The notes beneath the pieces are model-generated. The model saw only the letters and a program-made list of their open reading frames with translations, did not search any database and was not told the DNA's origin. Below are positions 25,017-33,603 of a DNA stretch of 64,000 bases, piece after piece. The stretch lies in the NCBI GenBank assembly GCA_003155915.1, contig PMFA01000005.1, positions 124,686 through 188,685 on the forward strand. The letters run 5' to 3'. The first letter of the stretch is position 1; each line of letters starts with the position of its first letter. The DNA comes from Acidimicrobiaceae bacterium. GTDB taxonomy: Bacteria; Actinomycetota; Acidimicrobiia; Acidimicrobiales; RAAP-2. The position numbers and the translations under genes were made by a program.

Positions 25017-25949
25017 TTGACTGGGCGATCGAAGGAGTTGACTATTTACCACTTAACTGCGATCGATGACCGGACGGCACGCGAACCCGAGAACTTTACG
25101 GCGCACGCTTCGGGGTACGCCAGACAAATCCTGGTGAACCGGGCAACCGGATCGCCTCACATGACGCTGTCGGTAAATCATCTGGCCGAGGGCGGTCACG
25201 TCGACGCCGTACTTCATTCATTCGAGACAAGTTTCTACGTGCTTTCGGGGACCCTCGCACTGACCACGCTCGGACAGACGACTCATCTCGAGCCGGACCA
25301 TTGCATCGTCCTTCCCCTCGCCACGACGTACCAACTTCGCGCGCTGGAGGGACCGGTGCGTTGGCTCCAGATGCAATCACCGGCCGAACTTGATGACGGC
25401 CGTCGACAAGACACCTTCTTCACCGGCGAAACATTGGTCGACTCGACCCCGGTGACTCCCGATATGCGAGACCCTCGTAATCGCAATGTCGCTCGATTCG
25501 ATTCTGCTGCGATGGACCTCAAGCGACTCGCCGGCGGGTCCGACGTCAGTGCGCCAACGGTGTCGCCCAGCATGGCGACGGCACTCCTCGCCTACAGCGG
25601 CATCGGAGTGAAGATGCTGATCGACCAGCAAGTCGGTGCGCAGTTGCACACAATGTTCATGGTCGACTATCAACCGACCGCGATCGCGCACCCCCACGAC
25701 CACCCGTTCGAAGAGGCGTACGTCTTTGTCGAAGGAGAAGTTCACGGCCTGATCGACGGCGAACTATTGATCCTTCATCCCGGTGACGTGCTCTGGGCGG
25801 GAGTTGGTTGCGACCACGGCTTCGAGAACCGGGGCTCGGGGCTCGTCCGGTGGATCGAGGTCCAGGCGCCGGCCCCCCCGCCGCGTCACTCGTACCGCTT
25901 CAGCCGGGAGTGGGAACATCTCTCCGACAAATTGAAAGCGGACGAGTAG
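25017..25949 (+). CDS. Bicupin protein, (S)-ureidoglycine aminohydrolase-like
   Basis: A 310-aa protein with two cupin domains (about 55-125 and 195-285), in the layout of ureidoglycine aminohydrolase (AllE/UGlyAH). The second cupin keeps a metal set: HPHDHPFEEAYVFVEGE followed by PGDVLWAGVGCDHGF. In purine catabolism that enzyme releases ammonia from ureidoglycine. No allantoinase or allantoate hydrolase genes are nearby, so a related substrate is more likely. The start is doubtful: TTG 25017 lacks a ribosome site, TTG 25038 abuts GAAGGAG, and ATT 25044 would be ideally spaced but is a rare start. Confidence 0.7.
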   Translation: MTGRSKELTIYHLTAIDDRTAREPENFTAHASGYARQILVNRATGSPHMTLSVNHLAEGGHVDAVLHSFETSFYVLSGTLALTTLGQTTHLEPDHCIVLPLATTYQLRALEGPVRWLQMQSPAELDDGRRQDTFFTGETLVDSTPVTPDMRDPRNRNVARFDSAAMDLKRLAGGSDVSAPTVSPSMATALLAYSGIGVKMLIDQQVGAQLHTMFMVDYQPTAIAHPHDHPFEEAYVFVEGEVHGLIDGELLILHPGDVLWAGVGCDHGFENRGSGLVRWIEVQAPAPPPRHSYRFSREWEHLSDKLKADE

Positions 25950-26042
25950 GTGTCAATAGAATCTGAGAACATTAGTTGCGCGAGCGTACGTCAATCCCAA
26001 CCCAGGTTTGCGGCTGACAAGTGCGGGAAGAGGAATTGACAG

Positions 26043-26834
26043 ATGGGGGTTCCCAAGAGGGTGGCCACCGAACCAAGGGCGACAGTTTCTCCTCGGACCA
26101 CGAAGGTCCCGCGCAAGTCAGGCGCCGTCGAGCCTCACGCGATCACCAACAACAACCGATTCGCACCGGGTCTGGTGGGTGCACGCCTGCGCGAGCGTCG
26201 ATTGGAGCGCGGAATCACGCTTCGCCAATTCGCGCGAGACATCGACGTGTCGGCATCGTTCATTTCCCAACTCGAAACGGGCAAGGCGCAACCGTCGGTC
26301 GCCACGTTTTACTCGATTTGCGCCGCCCTCGACATCTCCATTGATGAGTTGTTCAACTACGACGAACCGATGGCACCGGCGGCCGAGGAGACCACCAACG
26401 GCCGTACCGACGCCGCTCACAATAACTGGCTTAACGCCGAGGAAAGTGCCGCCCCCCCGGCCAGAGGTCGTGTTCGTCACGAAAGCGGGACATCACCGGT
26501 CGTGCGACCGAACGAGCGCAAGGTGCTGGTCCTCGATTCTGGTGTGACCTGGGAGTCCTTGATTTCCTCGCATCACGACAAGACAGATTTCATGTTCGTG
26601 CACTACGAGGTCGGAGGCAGTTCCACCTTGGAGGATCGGCTCATTCGACACGCGGGAACGGAGTACGGATTCATCATCAAGGGAACGTTGCAAATCGCCT
26701 TGGGATTCGATACCTACGAGCTCAACGCCGGAGACTCCATCTGCTTTGACTCGAGTCGCCCCCATCGTCTTTACAACATGGGCGACGTCGCCGTTGAGGC
26801 GATTTGGGTCAACCTAGAGTTTCGAGGGAATTAG
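26043..26834 (+). CDS. XRE-family regulator with C-terminal cupin domain
   Basis: A 263-aa transcription factor. A basic N-terminal extension of about 40 residues precedes a helix-turn-helix (about 44-100; LRERRLERGITLRQFARDID then SASFISQLETGKAQPS). The C-terminal cupin (about 185-260) is expected to sense a small molecule. The type often represses or activates amino-acid, amine or polyol catabolism next to it. It follows the bicupin gene and is probably the local regulator of module A. The cupin family shared with its neighbour suggests related ligands, which is inference. GGAAGAGGA precedes the ATG. Confidence 0.85.
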   Translation: MGVPKRVATEPRATVSPRTTKVPRKSGAVEPHAITNNNRFAPGLVGARLRERRLERGITLRQFARDIDVSASFISQLETGKAQPSVATFYSICAALDISIDELFNYDEPMAPAAEETTNGRTDAAHNNWLNAEESAAPPARGRVRHESGTSPVVRPNERKVLVLDSGVTWESLISSHHDKTDFMFVHYEVGGSSTLEDRLIRHAGTEYGFIIKGTLQIALGFDTYELNAGDSICFDSSRPHRLYNMGDVAVEAIWVNLEFRGN

Positions 26835-26952
26835 AGGATTCCGCGTCGGCGTGTAGCCACCCGGACTTCGTCGTCAATCATGGATTCGCGTTCGCTCACC
26901 GAAGAGTCGAGGCGTCCTTTGATCGTCCGTCGCCTTCGAGAAAGGAACCTCA

Positions 26953-27873
26953 ATGGAACACGGTGAGGATCGACCGACCATCGCGGTACTGGGCATGGGC
27001 AAGATGGGCCAAGCGCTCGCCGGTAGGTTGCTCGACCAAGGTTGGAACATTGTCATTTGGAACCGTTCGCCCAAGGACCTCTCGCAACTCGAGTCTCGAG
27101 GTGCCGTTCGCCTGAACTCATTCGAAGATCTCTGGGACCGGGCTGCGATCGTCATCACGTTCCTCGCCAATGACGACGCCTTGGCCAGCGTCTGCTTCGA
27201 AGACGGTGGCGTCTTGCAGTCTGGAGCAAGTGATCGAATTTTGATCGATATGTCCACCGTGTCGCCGCGGATCTCCTCTGAGATTTCCGCGAGGGCCGAG
27301 GCCGTCGGCGTCGACTACCTCCGTTCACCCGTCAGCGGCAACCCGGCGGTTCTCTCGGCCGGCAACGTCACGTTGATCGTCTCGGGCCCGCGCGACACCT
27401 TCGAACGCGTCGAGGCGTTGATGAATTCGATTGGGCCGACCGTTTTGTACGTGGGCGACGCCGAACATTCTCGGACGCTCAAGCTCGCGATCAACGCCGG
27501 ACTCGCCGTGACCGCCCAGATCATGGCCGAACTCATCGTCTTCGGCGAGAACAACGGCATCGATCGATCGATACTGCTGCACGCATTAGGCGAGTCGGTG
27601 ATGGGATCGCCGTTCGTTCGCTACAAGACACCGGGCCTCGTCGCGCACGACTACTCCGCGACCTTCACGACGAACCTCTTGATCAAGGACCTGGAGTTGG
27701 CGCTCGACGTCGCGCACGGCTCCGACCTGACACTCCCGGTGGTCGAACTGGTCAGCTCCCTCACGCACCTCGCGTCGACGAACGGCTACGGCGAGATCGA
27801 CGTCGCGGCGCTACTGCCGAGCCTTCAGCTCGCGTTGGGCCATTCCCCTGACATCGAACCGTCGCCCTCGTAA
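26953..27873 (+). CDS. 3-hydroxyisobutyrate-dehydrogenase-type oxidoreductase, copy A
   Basis: A 306-aa NAD(P)-binding beta-hydroxyacid dehydrogenase. The Rossmann motif is LGMGKMGQA at the N-terminus. The substrate loop reads PVSGNPAVLSAGN, where the family usually has SGG. The catalytic Lys is in TLKLAINAG. The C-terminal helical domain contains SVMGSPFVRYKTPG. It would oxidise a 3-hydroxyacid or reduce a semialdehyde. It closes the plus-strand group of module A and converges with E1 beta, 22 bp apart. The same SGNP and SVMGS/RYKTP blocks recur in the copy at 31125. Confidence 0.85.
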   Translation: MEHGEDRPTIAVLGMGKMGQALAGRLLDQGWNIVIWNRSPKDLSQLESRGAVRLNSFEDLWDRAAIVITFLANDDALASVCFEDGGVLQSGASDRILIDMSTVSPRISSEISARAEAVGVDYLRSPVSGNPAVLSAGNVTLIVSGPRDTFERVEALMNSIGPTVLYVGDAEHSRTLKLAINAGLAVTAQIMAELIVFGENNGIDRSILLHALGESVMGSPFVRYKTPGLVAHDYSATFTTNLLIKDLELALDVAHGSDLTLPVVELVSSLTHLASTNGYGEIDVAALLPSLQLALGHSPDIEPSPS

Positions 27874-27895
27874 CCCACACTGGCCCAGGCGCTGA

Positions 27896-28873
27896 CTAGG
27901 AGTTCATCGACTTGGCGATCGTGGTGACGATTCTCTCAACCGAAGGAATCGCCAAGTCCTCAAGCGCGTCGGCCGCGGGCAGCGGTATGTGTGGCGTCGT
28001 GATTCGAACGATCGGTCCGTCGAGGTCGTAGAAGGCCTCTTCACTGACGATCGAGGAGAGTTCGCCGCCCCAACCGCACAGCCGCGGATTCTCCTCGACC
28101 GTGAACAGACGACCGGTCGCGGATACCTCACGAAGGATCGTCGTCATGTCGAGGGGCACCAACGAACGAACGTCCACGACCGTGCACTCAATACCGGCGT
28201 TCGAAAGTTCTTCGGCGGCGGCGAGTGCCTTGGGGACCATCGCCCCCAGCGCGACAACCGTTGCGTCCGTGCCTTCGCGAAGGACCTTCGCCGAGCCGAG
28301 TGTGTCCACGATCTCACCGTCGGGCACGTCCATCTTCGACGCGTAGAGCGCCTTGGCTTCGAGGAATATGACCGGGTCATTGTCGCGAACGGAGGCCGCC
28401 ATAAGTCCGATGACGTCGGTGGCGTTGCTCGGTACAACGACCTTGAGGCCCGGGATCATCATCGCCCAGTTCTCCACGCTCTGGGAGTGCTGCGCACCAA
28501 ACCGCAGGCCACCACCATTACCTGAGCGAATCACCAGTGGGAACGTCAACTGACCGTTGGTCATGTACCGACTCTTGGCGATCTCGTTGGCGACGATGTC
28601 CCAGCAGACCGCGAAGAAGTCGGCGAACATGATCTCAGCTATGGGCCGCAGTCCCGTCATCGACGCGCCCATCGCCGCGCCGAGGATCGCTTGTTCCGAG
28701 ATCGGGGTATCGCGAACGCGTAACGGCCCGAACTCCTCGAACAATCCGACCGTTCCCTTGAACACACCGCCAGCTGCGCCGACGTCTTCTCCTAAGAAGA
28801 CCACCGATTCGTCACGACGCATCTCTTGGGCGATACCGCGCGCGATGGCTTCGCGAAATGTCAGTTGCGCCAT
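27896..28873 (-). CDS. 2-oxoacid dehydrogenase E1 component, beta subunit
   Basis: A 325-aa transketolase-like protein of the PdhB/AcoB/BkdB group (LGEDVGAAGGVFKGT, RVRDTPISEQAILGAAMG, and the C-terminal ITTPHIPLPAADALE). The ATG at 28873 is preferred over an in-frame start seven codons earlier: GGGAGCGG precedes it, and it overlaps the E1 alpha stop by 13 nt. With E1 alpha it forms the thiamine-diphosphate decarboxylase of a 2-oxoacid or acetoin dehydrogenase complex. It is the last gene of the nine-gene operon. Confidence 0.9.
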   Translation of the reverse strand: MAQLTFREAIARGIAQEMRRDESVVFLGEDVGAAGGVFKGTVGLFEEFGPLRVRDTPISEQAILGAAMGASMTGLRPIAEIMFADFFAVCWDIVANEIAKSRYMTNGQLTFPLVIRSGNGGGLRFGAQHSQSVENWAMMIPGLKVVVPSNATDVIGLMAASVRDNDPVIFLEAKALYASKMDVPDGEIVDTLGSAKVLREGTDATVVALGAMVPKALAAAEELSNAGIECTVVDVRSLVPLDMTTILREVSATGRLFTVEENPRLCGWGGELSSIVSEEAFYDLDGPIVRITTPHIPLPAADALEDLAIPSVERIVTTIAKSMNS

Positions 28874-29868
28874 GATCCGCTCCCGTCCGCCCACACGTCC
28901 TGGAACAAAAGTTCTTCACCCGGCGCTGCGCCGGCCTTCGCTTCGTTCGTGGCCGTATCTACTTCGGCGTCCACGTCGGCCTCTAGGACTAGAAGTTCGT
29001 CCTCATCGACACCCATCTCCAAGAGGCGTGACCGGTAGAGGGGAATCGGATCTTTCAATAGCCATTCGGCCAGTTCATCGTCGGGACGATATTTGCCGGG
29101 ATCGGCCCGCGAGTGTCCCCCGTGACGATAGGTCTTGGCCTCGATCATGCTCGGCCCCTCACCCGCTCGTGCGCGGGCAATGGCCAGTGACGCCACTTCA
29201 TAGACGGCGTCAGCGTCGTTGCCGTCAACGATGATCGACTCGAGTCCGTACGCGCTCGCGCGATCGGCGGCGGGATTCGCCACGGCCGTGACCTCAGAGG
29301 TTCGGGTGTATTCCATCCAGAGATTGTTCTCACAGAAGAAGATCACTGGAAGTTTCCATATCGCGGCAAAGTTAAGGGCCTCGTGGAATGCGCCGATGTT
29401 CACCGAGCCGTCACCGAAGAAGCAGACCGCCACCTGGTCGGTGCCTCGATACTGCGCGCTCCAGGCCGCCCCACAGGCGATCGGCAAATGGGCGCCGATG
29501 ATCGCGTAACTCCCCATGACGCCGTGTTCCACGCTCGTCAAGTGCATCGAGCCACCCTTACCGGCCATGAGTCCGTTCGATCGTCCCATCAACTCGGCGA
29601 ACACCGGGGTCATCGGCACCCCGCGTGCGAGCGTATGTGCGTGACCTCGGTAGGTGGCGAACGTCCAGTCCGTCGGACGCATGGCCGCCGCCACGCCCGC
29701 AGCGATCGCCTCTTGGCCAATCGAGAGGTGACTCGTCCCTTTCACGTAGTTCTCGAGGAATAGGTCATACGCGCGTTGTTCGAATCGACGAAGCGCCACT
29801 TGCGAGCGATACATCGCCACTTTATGTTCGAGGTAGCTCAGCTCGGGTGCTGCCTGTGTACTGGTCAC
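28861..29868 (-). CDS. 2-oxoacid dehydrogenase E1 component, alpha subunit
   Basis: A 335-aa protein with the thiamine-diphosphate motif GDGSVNIGAFHEALNFAAIW...CENN and a preceding GSMHLTSVEHGVMGSYAIIG block, as in AcoA and PdhA. Substrate choice among pyruvate, acetoin and branched 2-oxoacids cannot be decided by eye; the short form and HLS motif lean to the AcoA/PdhA side. It follows the second M24 gene by 9 nt. The matching E2 is 9 kb away at 39016, and no E3 is in the window. Confidence 0.92.
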   Translation of the reverse strand: MTSTQAAPELSYLEHKVAMYRSQVALRRFEQRAYDLFLENYVKGTSHLSIGQEAIAAGVAAAMRPTDWTFATYRGHAHTLARGVPMTPVFAELMGRSNGLMAGKGGSMHLTSVEHGVMGSYAIIGAHLPIACGAAWSAQYRGTDQVAVCFFGDGSVNIGAFHEALNFAAIWKLPVIFFCENNLWMEYTRTSEVTAVANPAADRASAYGLESIIVDGNDADAVYEVASLAIARARAGEGPSMIEAKTYRHGGHSRADPGKYRPDDELAEWLLKDPIPLYRSRLLEMGVDEDELLVLEADVDAEVDTATNEAKAGAAPGEELLFQDVWADGSGSWRN

Positions 29869-29877
29869 TTGATCCTC

Positions 29878-31125
29878 CTAGTATCTGTTTGCAATCATGA
29901 GTTCTTGGGCGGGGAAGTGCGTAAGTATCGCCGGCCCCTGTTCAGTGACAACTACTTCTTCTTCGATGCGCGCCGCCGAGACACCGTCAGTGGCGGGACA
30001 GTATGTCTCAAGAGCGAACACCATACCGGCTCGCAACTCAATTGGTTCACGCAGACTGTTAAGGCGACTGATGATTGGCCGCTCGTGTAAACCGAGTCCG
30101 AGACCGTGGCCGAACTGCAACCCGAATGCGTTCATCTCGCTGGCGAAGCCAAAGTCCGTCGCCGCGGGCCATACGAGCGCGATCTCGTCCGTGCCGACAC
30201 CCGGCTTCACGAGATCGATCGCTGCGTCCATCCACGCGCGAGCCTTGGCGTACGCATCGCGTTGGGGCGCCGTCGAGCTCCCGACCGACATCGTGCGGTA
30301 GTAACAAGTGCGGTAGCCGTTGTACGAGTGGATAATGTCGAAAAAGGCCTGGTCACCAGGGCGGATGATGCGATCCGTGAAGTTGTGGGGGTGGGGATTA
30401 CACCGCTCGCCCGAGACGGCGTTGATGGCTTCGACCTGGTCGGAACCCATCTCATAGAGTCGCTTGTTCGCCAACGCGACAATCTCGTTCTCTCGGATCC
30501 CGGGTTTCAATGCCTCGAAGATGTCTTGGTAGACACCGTCGACCATTGCCGCCGCCTGGGAGAGCAGCATCAGTTCATCCTGGTTTTTGATCTGTCGCGC
30601 GTCGAGCATCAATTGCTGAGCGTCGCGTATCTCGACTCCGGCGCTCTGCATTTCGAACAGGAACGGAAGTTCGACGATATCGATTCCCACCGGTTGACCG
30701 AGAAGGCCCTGATCGTTCAGGACGCCGACGATCTCCTTGACGGCGGACTCGAAGAGACCGGCCGAAGGAGCGATCGCTCCGCGCAGACCCAGCATTCCCG
30801 CCCGACAGTTGTCCGGTTCCAGCCACGGCGCGAAGAGTTGGTGATGGCGCGCCGCTGATCCAAAATCCCACACCATCGGTTCGCCACCGCGCGTTAAGAG
30901 GCAATAGCGCGACATCTTGTCCCCGAGCGCGCCACCAATCCAGGTTTGCGAGACGTAACGAATGTTGTAAAAGTCAAAGAGCAAGATCGCGGCGAGATCA
31001 CTCTTCTCGAGTGCCTCGCGTGCCCGAGCCAGTCGATACGCACGAAGGCGTTCGAAGTCAACGCGGGTCTCAAAGTCGACGCCGTTATGGCCCGGCGTAT
31101 TTACTATTGGCCCAAAGCTCTCCAT
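29878..31125 (-). CDS. M24 (pita-bread fold) hydrolase with a Cys in the metal site, copy B
   Basis: A 415-aa close paralogue of the protein at 17245; long blocks such as VWDFGSAARHHQL, SGERC-PHPH and NGYRTCYYRT are identical or nearly so. Ligand alignment: D263, C274 in place of the second Asp, H340, E373 and E388. It lacks the C-terminal tail of copy A. The ATG at 31125 overlaps the preceding stop as TGATG; a GTG at 31128 is an alternative. It sits between a beta-hydroxyacid dehydrogenase and E1 alpha in a Liv-transporter operon, so it probably hydrolyses the imported compound. Creatinase-like or ectoine-hydrolase-like C-N cleavage is the best guess. Confidence 0.85.
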   Translation of the reverse strand: MESFGPIVNTPGHNGVDFETRVDFERLRAYRLARAREALEKSDLAAILLFDFYNIRYVSQTWIGGALGDKMSRYCLLTRGGEPMVWDFGSAARHHQLFAPWLEPDNCRAGMLGLRGAIAPSAGLFESAVKEIVGVLNDQGLLGQPVGIDIVELPFLFEMQSAGVEIRDAQQLMLDARQIKNQDELMLLSQAAAMVDGVYQDIFEALKPGIRENEIVALANKRLYEMGSDQVEAINAVSGERCNPHPHNFTDRIIRPGDQAFFDIIHSYNGYRTCYYRTMSVGSSTAPQRDAYAKARAWMDAAIDLVKPGVGTDEIALVWPAATDFGFASEMNAFGLQFGHGLGLGLHERPIISRLNSLREPIELRAGMVFALETYCPATDGVSAARIEEEVVVTEQGPAILTHFPAQELMIANRY

Positions 31126-32057
31126 CACTGCACCCCGAGTCCGTCGGCGATGACCTTATTCTCGGGTTCCATCACCAGTCCCGCACTTCGAGCCACTTCC
31201 AACAAGAGCACGGCGAAGTCTTCGTCAACGTGTCCGGCGCCAATCGCGCTGAGCACGACCTCGCTGCACAGCGCTGACACCGGCATTGGCACCCCTAACT
31301 TTCGCGCCTCGGTCATCCCGAGGTCGAAGTCTTTTCGCAGCAGCACCGGGGTGAAACTCGGCGTGAAGTCGAGATTCACAAATGCCGGTGTCTTGTAGCG
31401 CGAGAACGTTGAACCCATGACCGAATCGTTCAAGAACTCGAGGAAGGCGCTGCGTTCGATTCCCCCCTTCTCGGCGAGGACCGTGATTTCGGCCATGCAT
31501 TGGGTGACCACACCGAGGAACATGTTGTGGCAAATTTTAACCAAGCGAGCCACTTCCCCCTCGCCAACGTACGTGACACCGTGCCCGAGTTGTTCCAGGA
31601 GAGTACGGACCTCGTCGAAGGAAGTGCGCGAACCGGATACCGCGAGGGTCAATTTTCCCGACGCCACCACTTTCGGATTCCCACTTACCGGAGCGGCGAG
31701 GAATTCGCTGCCGCGCAGCGAACAGGCTTCGCGTGCCGTGGCCGATGCACTCGTTGAGACCGTCGAACAATCGATGACGATGCGTGGCGCGACGTCTTCG
31801 TTCGCGAGAACTCCGAGGGGACCGTTTAGAACCTCGAGCAGTTGGGCGTCCGCCGACACCATCACGAAGACGACGTCGCAGTCCGCAAGGTCCAAGGGGT
31901 TGTCGACGACGCGCGCGCCGAGTTCACCGAGGATTTCGGCGCGCGAGCGCGTACGGTTCGTTACGTGCAGTTCGTTTGCTCCGGCGATGAGCCGCTTGGC
32001 CATCGCGCTTCCCATTCGTCCACACCCAATCCAACCAATGCGCGGCTGGTCTCTCAT
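31125..32057 (-). CDS. 3-hydroxyisobutyrate-dehydrogenase-type oxidoreductase, copy B
   Basis: A 310-aa beta-hydroxyacid dehydrogenase: Rossmann motif IGCGRMGSAM, substrate loop PVSGNPKVVASGKL, catalytic Lys in RLVKICHNM, and SVMGSTFSRYKTP in the C-terminal domain. It shares the non-canonical SGNP loop and the RYKTP block with copy A (26953), though the two are otherwise well diverged. Both ends show TGATG junctions with livF and the M24 gene, so translation is coupled through the operon. Likely role: oxidation of a hydroxy product made by the M24 hydrolase. Confidence 0.87.
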   Translation of the reverse strand: MRDQPRIGWIGCGRMGSAMAKRLIAGANELHVTNRTRSRAEILGELGARVVDNPLDLADCDVVFVMVSADAQLLEVLNGPLGVLANEDVAPRIVIDCSTVSTSASATAREACSLRGSEFLAAPVSGNPKVVASGKLTLAVSGSRTSFDEVRTLLEQLGHGVTYVGEGEVARLVKICHNMFLGVVTQCMAEITVLAEKGGIERSAFLEFLNDSVMGSTFSRYKTPAFVNLDFTPSFTPVLLRKDFDLGMTEARKLGVPMPVSALCSEVVLSAIGAGHVDEDFAVLLLEVARSAGLVMEPENKVIADGLGVQ

Positions 32058-32833
32058 CAGTCGGTCTCCTTCATCGCCGTGTCCTCGGGCGCCGGGGGCT
32101 TCGAGTGAAAGGTGCCACCCAGGTACAGCGCACCGATTTCTGGATTATTCAACACTTCTTTTCCAGTTCCAGAGAGTCGCACCTGCCCGTTCTCCAGCAC
32201 CACGCCATGATGACTCATCTTGAGGGCTTGACGCGCATTCTGTTCGACCAACAGAACCGTTCGACCCATTTCGTTCATCAACTTGACAGTGTGGAACATC
32301 GATCGCAGTGTCTTCGGATCGAGTCCCATTGACGGTTCGTCCAAGACCACCAATTCGGGCTCGAGCATCAGACAACGAGCGAACTCGACGAGGCGCTGTT
32401 GTCCGCCCGAGAGGCTTCCGGCCTTGTCCTTCGCTCGGGCGGTCACGATTGGAAAGATCTCGCGCACCGATTCGAGGCGGCGCGACACCTCACTACGATC
32501 TCGGACCAGGAAGGCCCCCAGCGAGACGTTCTCTTCGACTGTCATCTCCTTGAACAGACTGTGCTGCTGTGGAACCTGGACGATGCCCATCTTCAGGATC
32601 TCGCGTGGCGTCTTTCCGACCAAGGGTGTCCCCTTGAAAAGGATCTGCCCCAGCCGAGGACGGAGCAGGCCACTCACCGTCTTGAGCAGCGTCGACTTGC
32701 CGGAGCCGTTGGGACCCACGATGCACGTGACGCCGCCCTCCTGCACGACGAAATTCACGCGCTTAAGGACGTCGCCACCCCCGTAGCCCGCGACGACGTC
32801 ATCGAAACTCAAGAACGCCGTTGTGGAAGTCAA
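32057..32833 (-). CDS. livF: Branched-chain amino-acid-type ABC transporter ATPase LivF
   Basis: A 258-aa ABC ATPase: Walker A VGPNGSGKST, signature SLSGGQQRLVEFARC, Walker B LVVLDEPSMGL and switch His in the VLLVEQNARQAL region, typical of LivF. It pairs with LivG to energise the LivHM permease. Such systems carry branched-chain amino acids but also urea, amides and aromatic acids, so the substrate is open. The start overlaps the livG stop by 4 nt. Confidence 0.92.
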   Translation of the reverse strand: MTSTTAFLSFDDVVAGYGGGDVLKRVNFVVQEGGVTCIVGPNGSGKSTLLKTVSGLLRPRLGQILFKGTPLVGKTPREILKMGIVQVPQQHSLFKEMTVEENVSLGAFLVRDRSEVSRRLESVREIFPIVTARAKDKAGSLSGGQQRLVEFARCLMLEPELVVLDEPSMGLDPKTLRSMFHTVKLMNEMGRTVLLVEQNARQALKMSHHGVVLENGQVRLSGTGKEVLNNPEIGALYLGGTFHSKPPAPEDTAMKETD

Positions 32834-33603
32834 GAGAGTTCCTCGTCGTCATCGTCGTCGTCGTTACCGCCCAAGTACGCGTCGAGAACCATTGGATTGC
32901 TTCGTATTTCACTTGGTGTGCCGCTCACCAGATCGGCGCCTTGGTGCATGACGGTCACGCGATCGCAAAGATTCATCACGAACTCCATGTTGTGCTCGAC
33001 GATGAGGAACGACTTCCCATCCTTGTTGAGGGCTCGAATCTTGTCCGCGATTTCATTTATCAAGGTGAGATTCACTCCACCGGCGGGTTCGTCCAACAAG
33101 ATGACGTCGGGATCGGCCACCAAGACGTAGGCGAGTTCGAGGAGCTTGCGCTGTCCGAAGGAGAGCGACCCCGCCGGCAAGGACGCCAATCCGCCGATAC
33201 CCACGAAATCGAGCCACTCCATCGCCGCGACCAGTTCGGACTTCGATGACTTCGACCTCGTGAGGCCGCGCAGCCAGCCTTCGTCACGCTGGGTCGCGAC
33301 GAGCATGTTCTCGAGGACCGTGATGCGAGCGAAGATTCGGGTGATTTGGAATGTTCGTCCGACACCGAGCGCGAACACCCGGCTCGGACTAGCACGCGTT
33401 ATCTCCGTCCCCTCGAAGGTCACCGTTCCGGAATCCGGCTTCTCGTATCCGGTGATGACGTTGAAGAGGGTGGTCTTTCCTGAGCCATTGGGACCTATGA
33501 GACCGGTGATGCTCCCCATCTCGACACTCAATGAGCATTCGGTGAGCGCCCGTAGCCCGCCGAAGGACTTAGACACGCGATCCACGTTGAGAAGCGTGGT
33601 CAC
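32830..33603 (-). CDS. livG: Branched-chain amino-acid-type ABC transporter ATPase LivG
   Basis: A 257-aa ABC ATPase: Walker A IGPNGSGKTT, signature GSLSFGQRKLLELAY, Walker B VILLDEPAGGVN and the LivG-typical FLIVEHNMEFVMNLCDRV. GTG 33603 is the probable start because it overlaps the livM stop (GTGA) and follows GGAGGAGAAG; the longer frame adds only an Arg/Gly-rich stretch. The C-terminus ends in a run of Asp residues. Confidence 0.92.
   Translation of the reverse strand: MTTLLNVDRVSKSFGGLRALTECSLSVEMGSITGLIGPNGSGKTTLFNVITGYEKPDSGTVTFEGTEITRASPSRVFALGVGRTFQITRIFARITVLENMLVATQRDEGWLRGLTRSKSSKSELVAAMEWLDFVGIGGLASLPAGSLSFGQRKLLELAYVLVADPDVILLDEPAGGVNLTLINEIADKIRALNKDGKSFLIVEHNMEFVMNLCDRVTVMHQGADLVSGTPSEIRSNPMVLDAYLGGNDDDDDDEELS

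Noticed and set aside
17245-31125. Reading the M24 proteins as DMSP lyase DddP
   Set aside because: DddP belongs to the same fold, but the ligand pattern here (D-x10-C) does not match the three Asp pattern I recall for DddP, and no acrylate genes are present.
17245-31125. Reading the island as an ectoine degradation cluster
   Set aside because: Ectoine hydrolase is also an M24-fold enzyme, but the deacetylase, transaminase and aspartate-semialdehyde dehydrogenase partners are missing.
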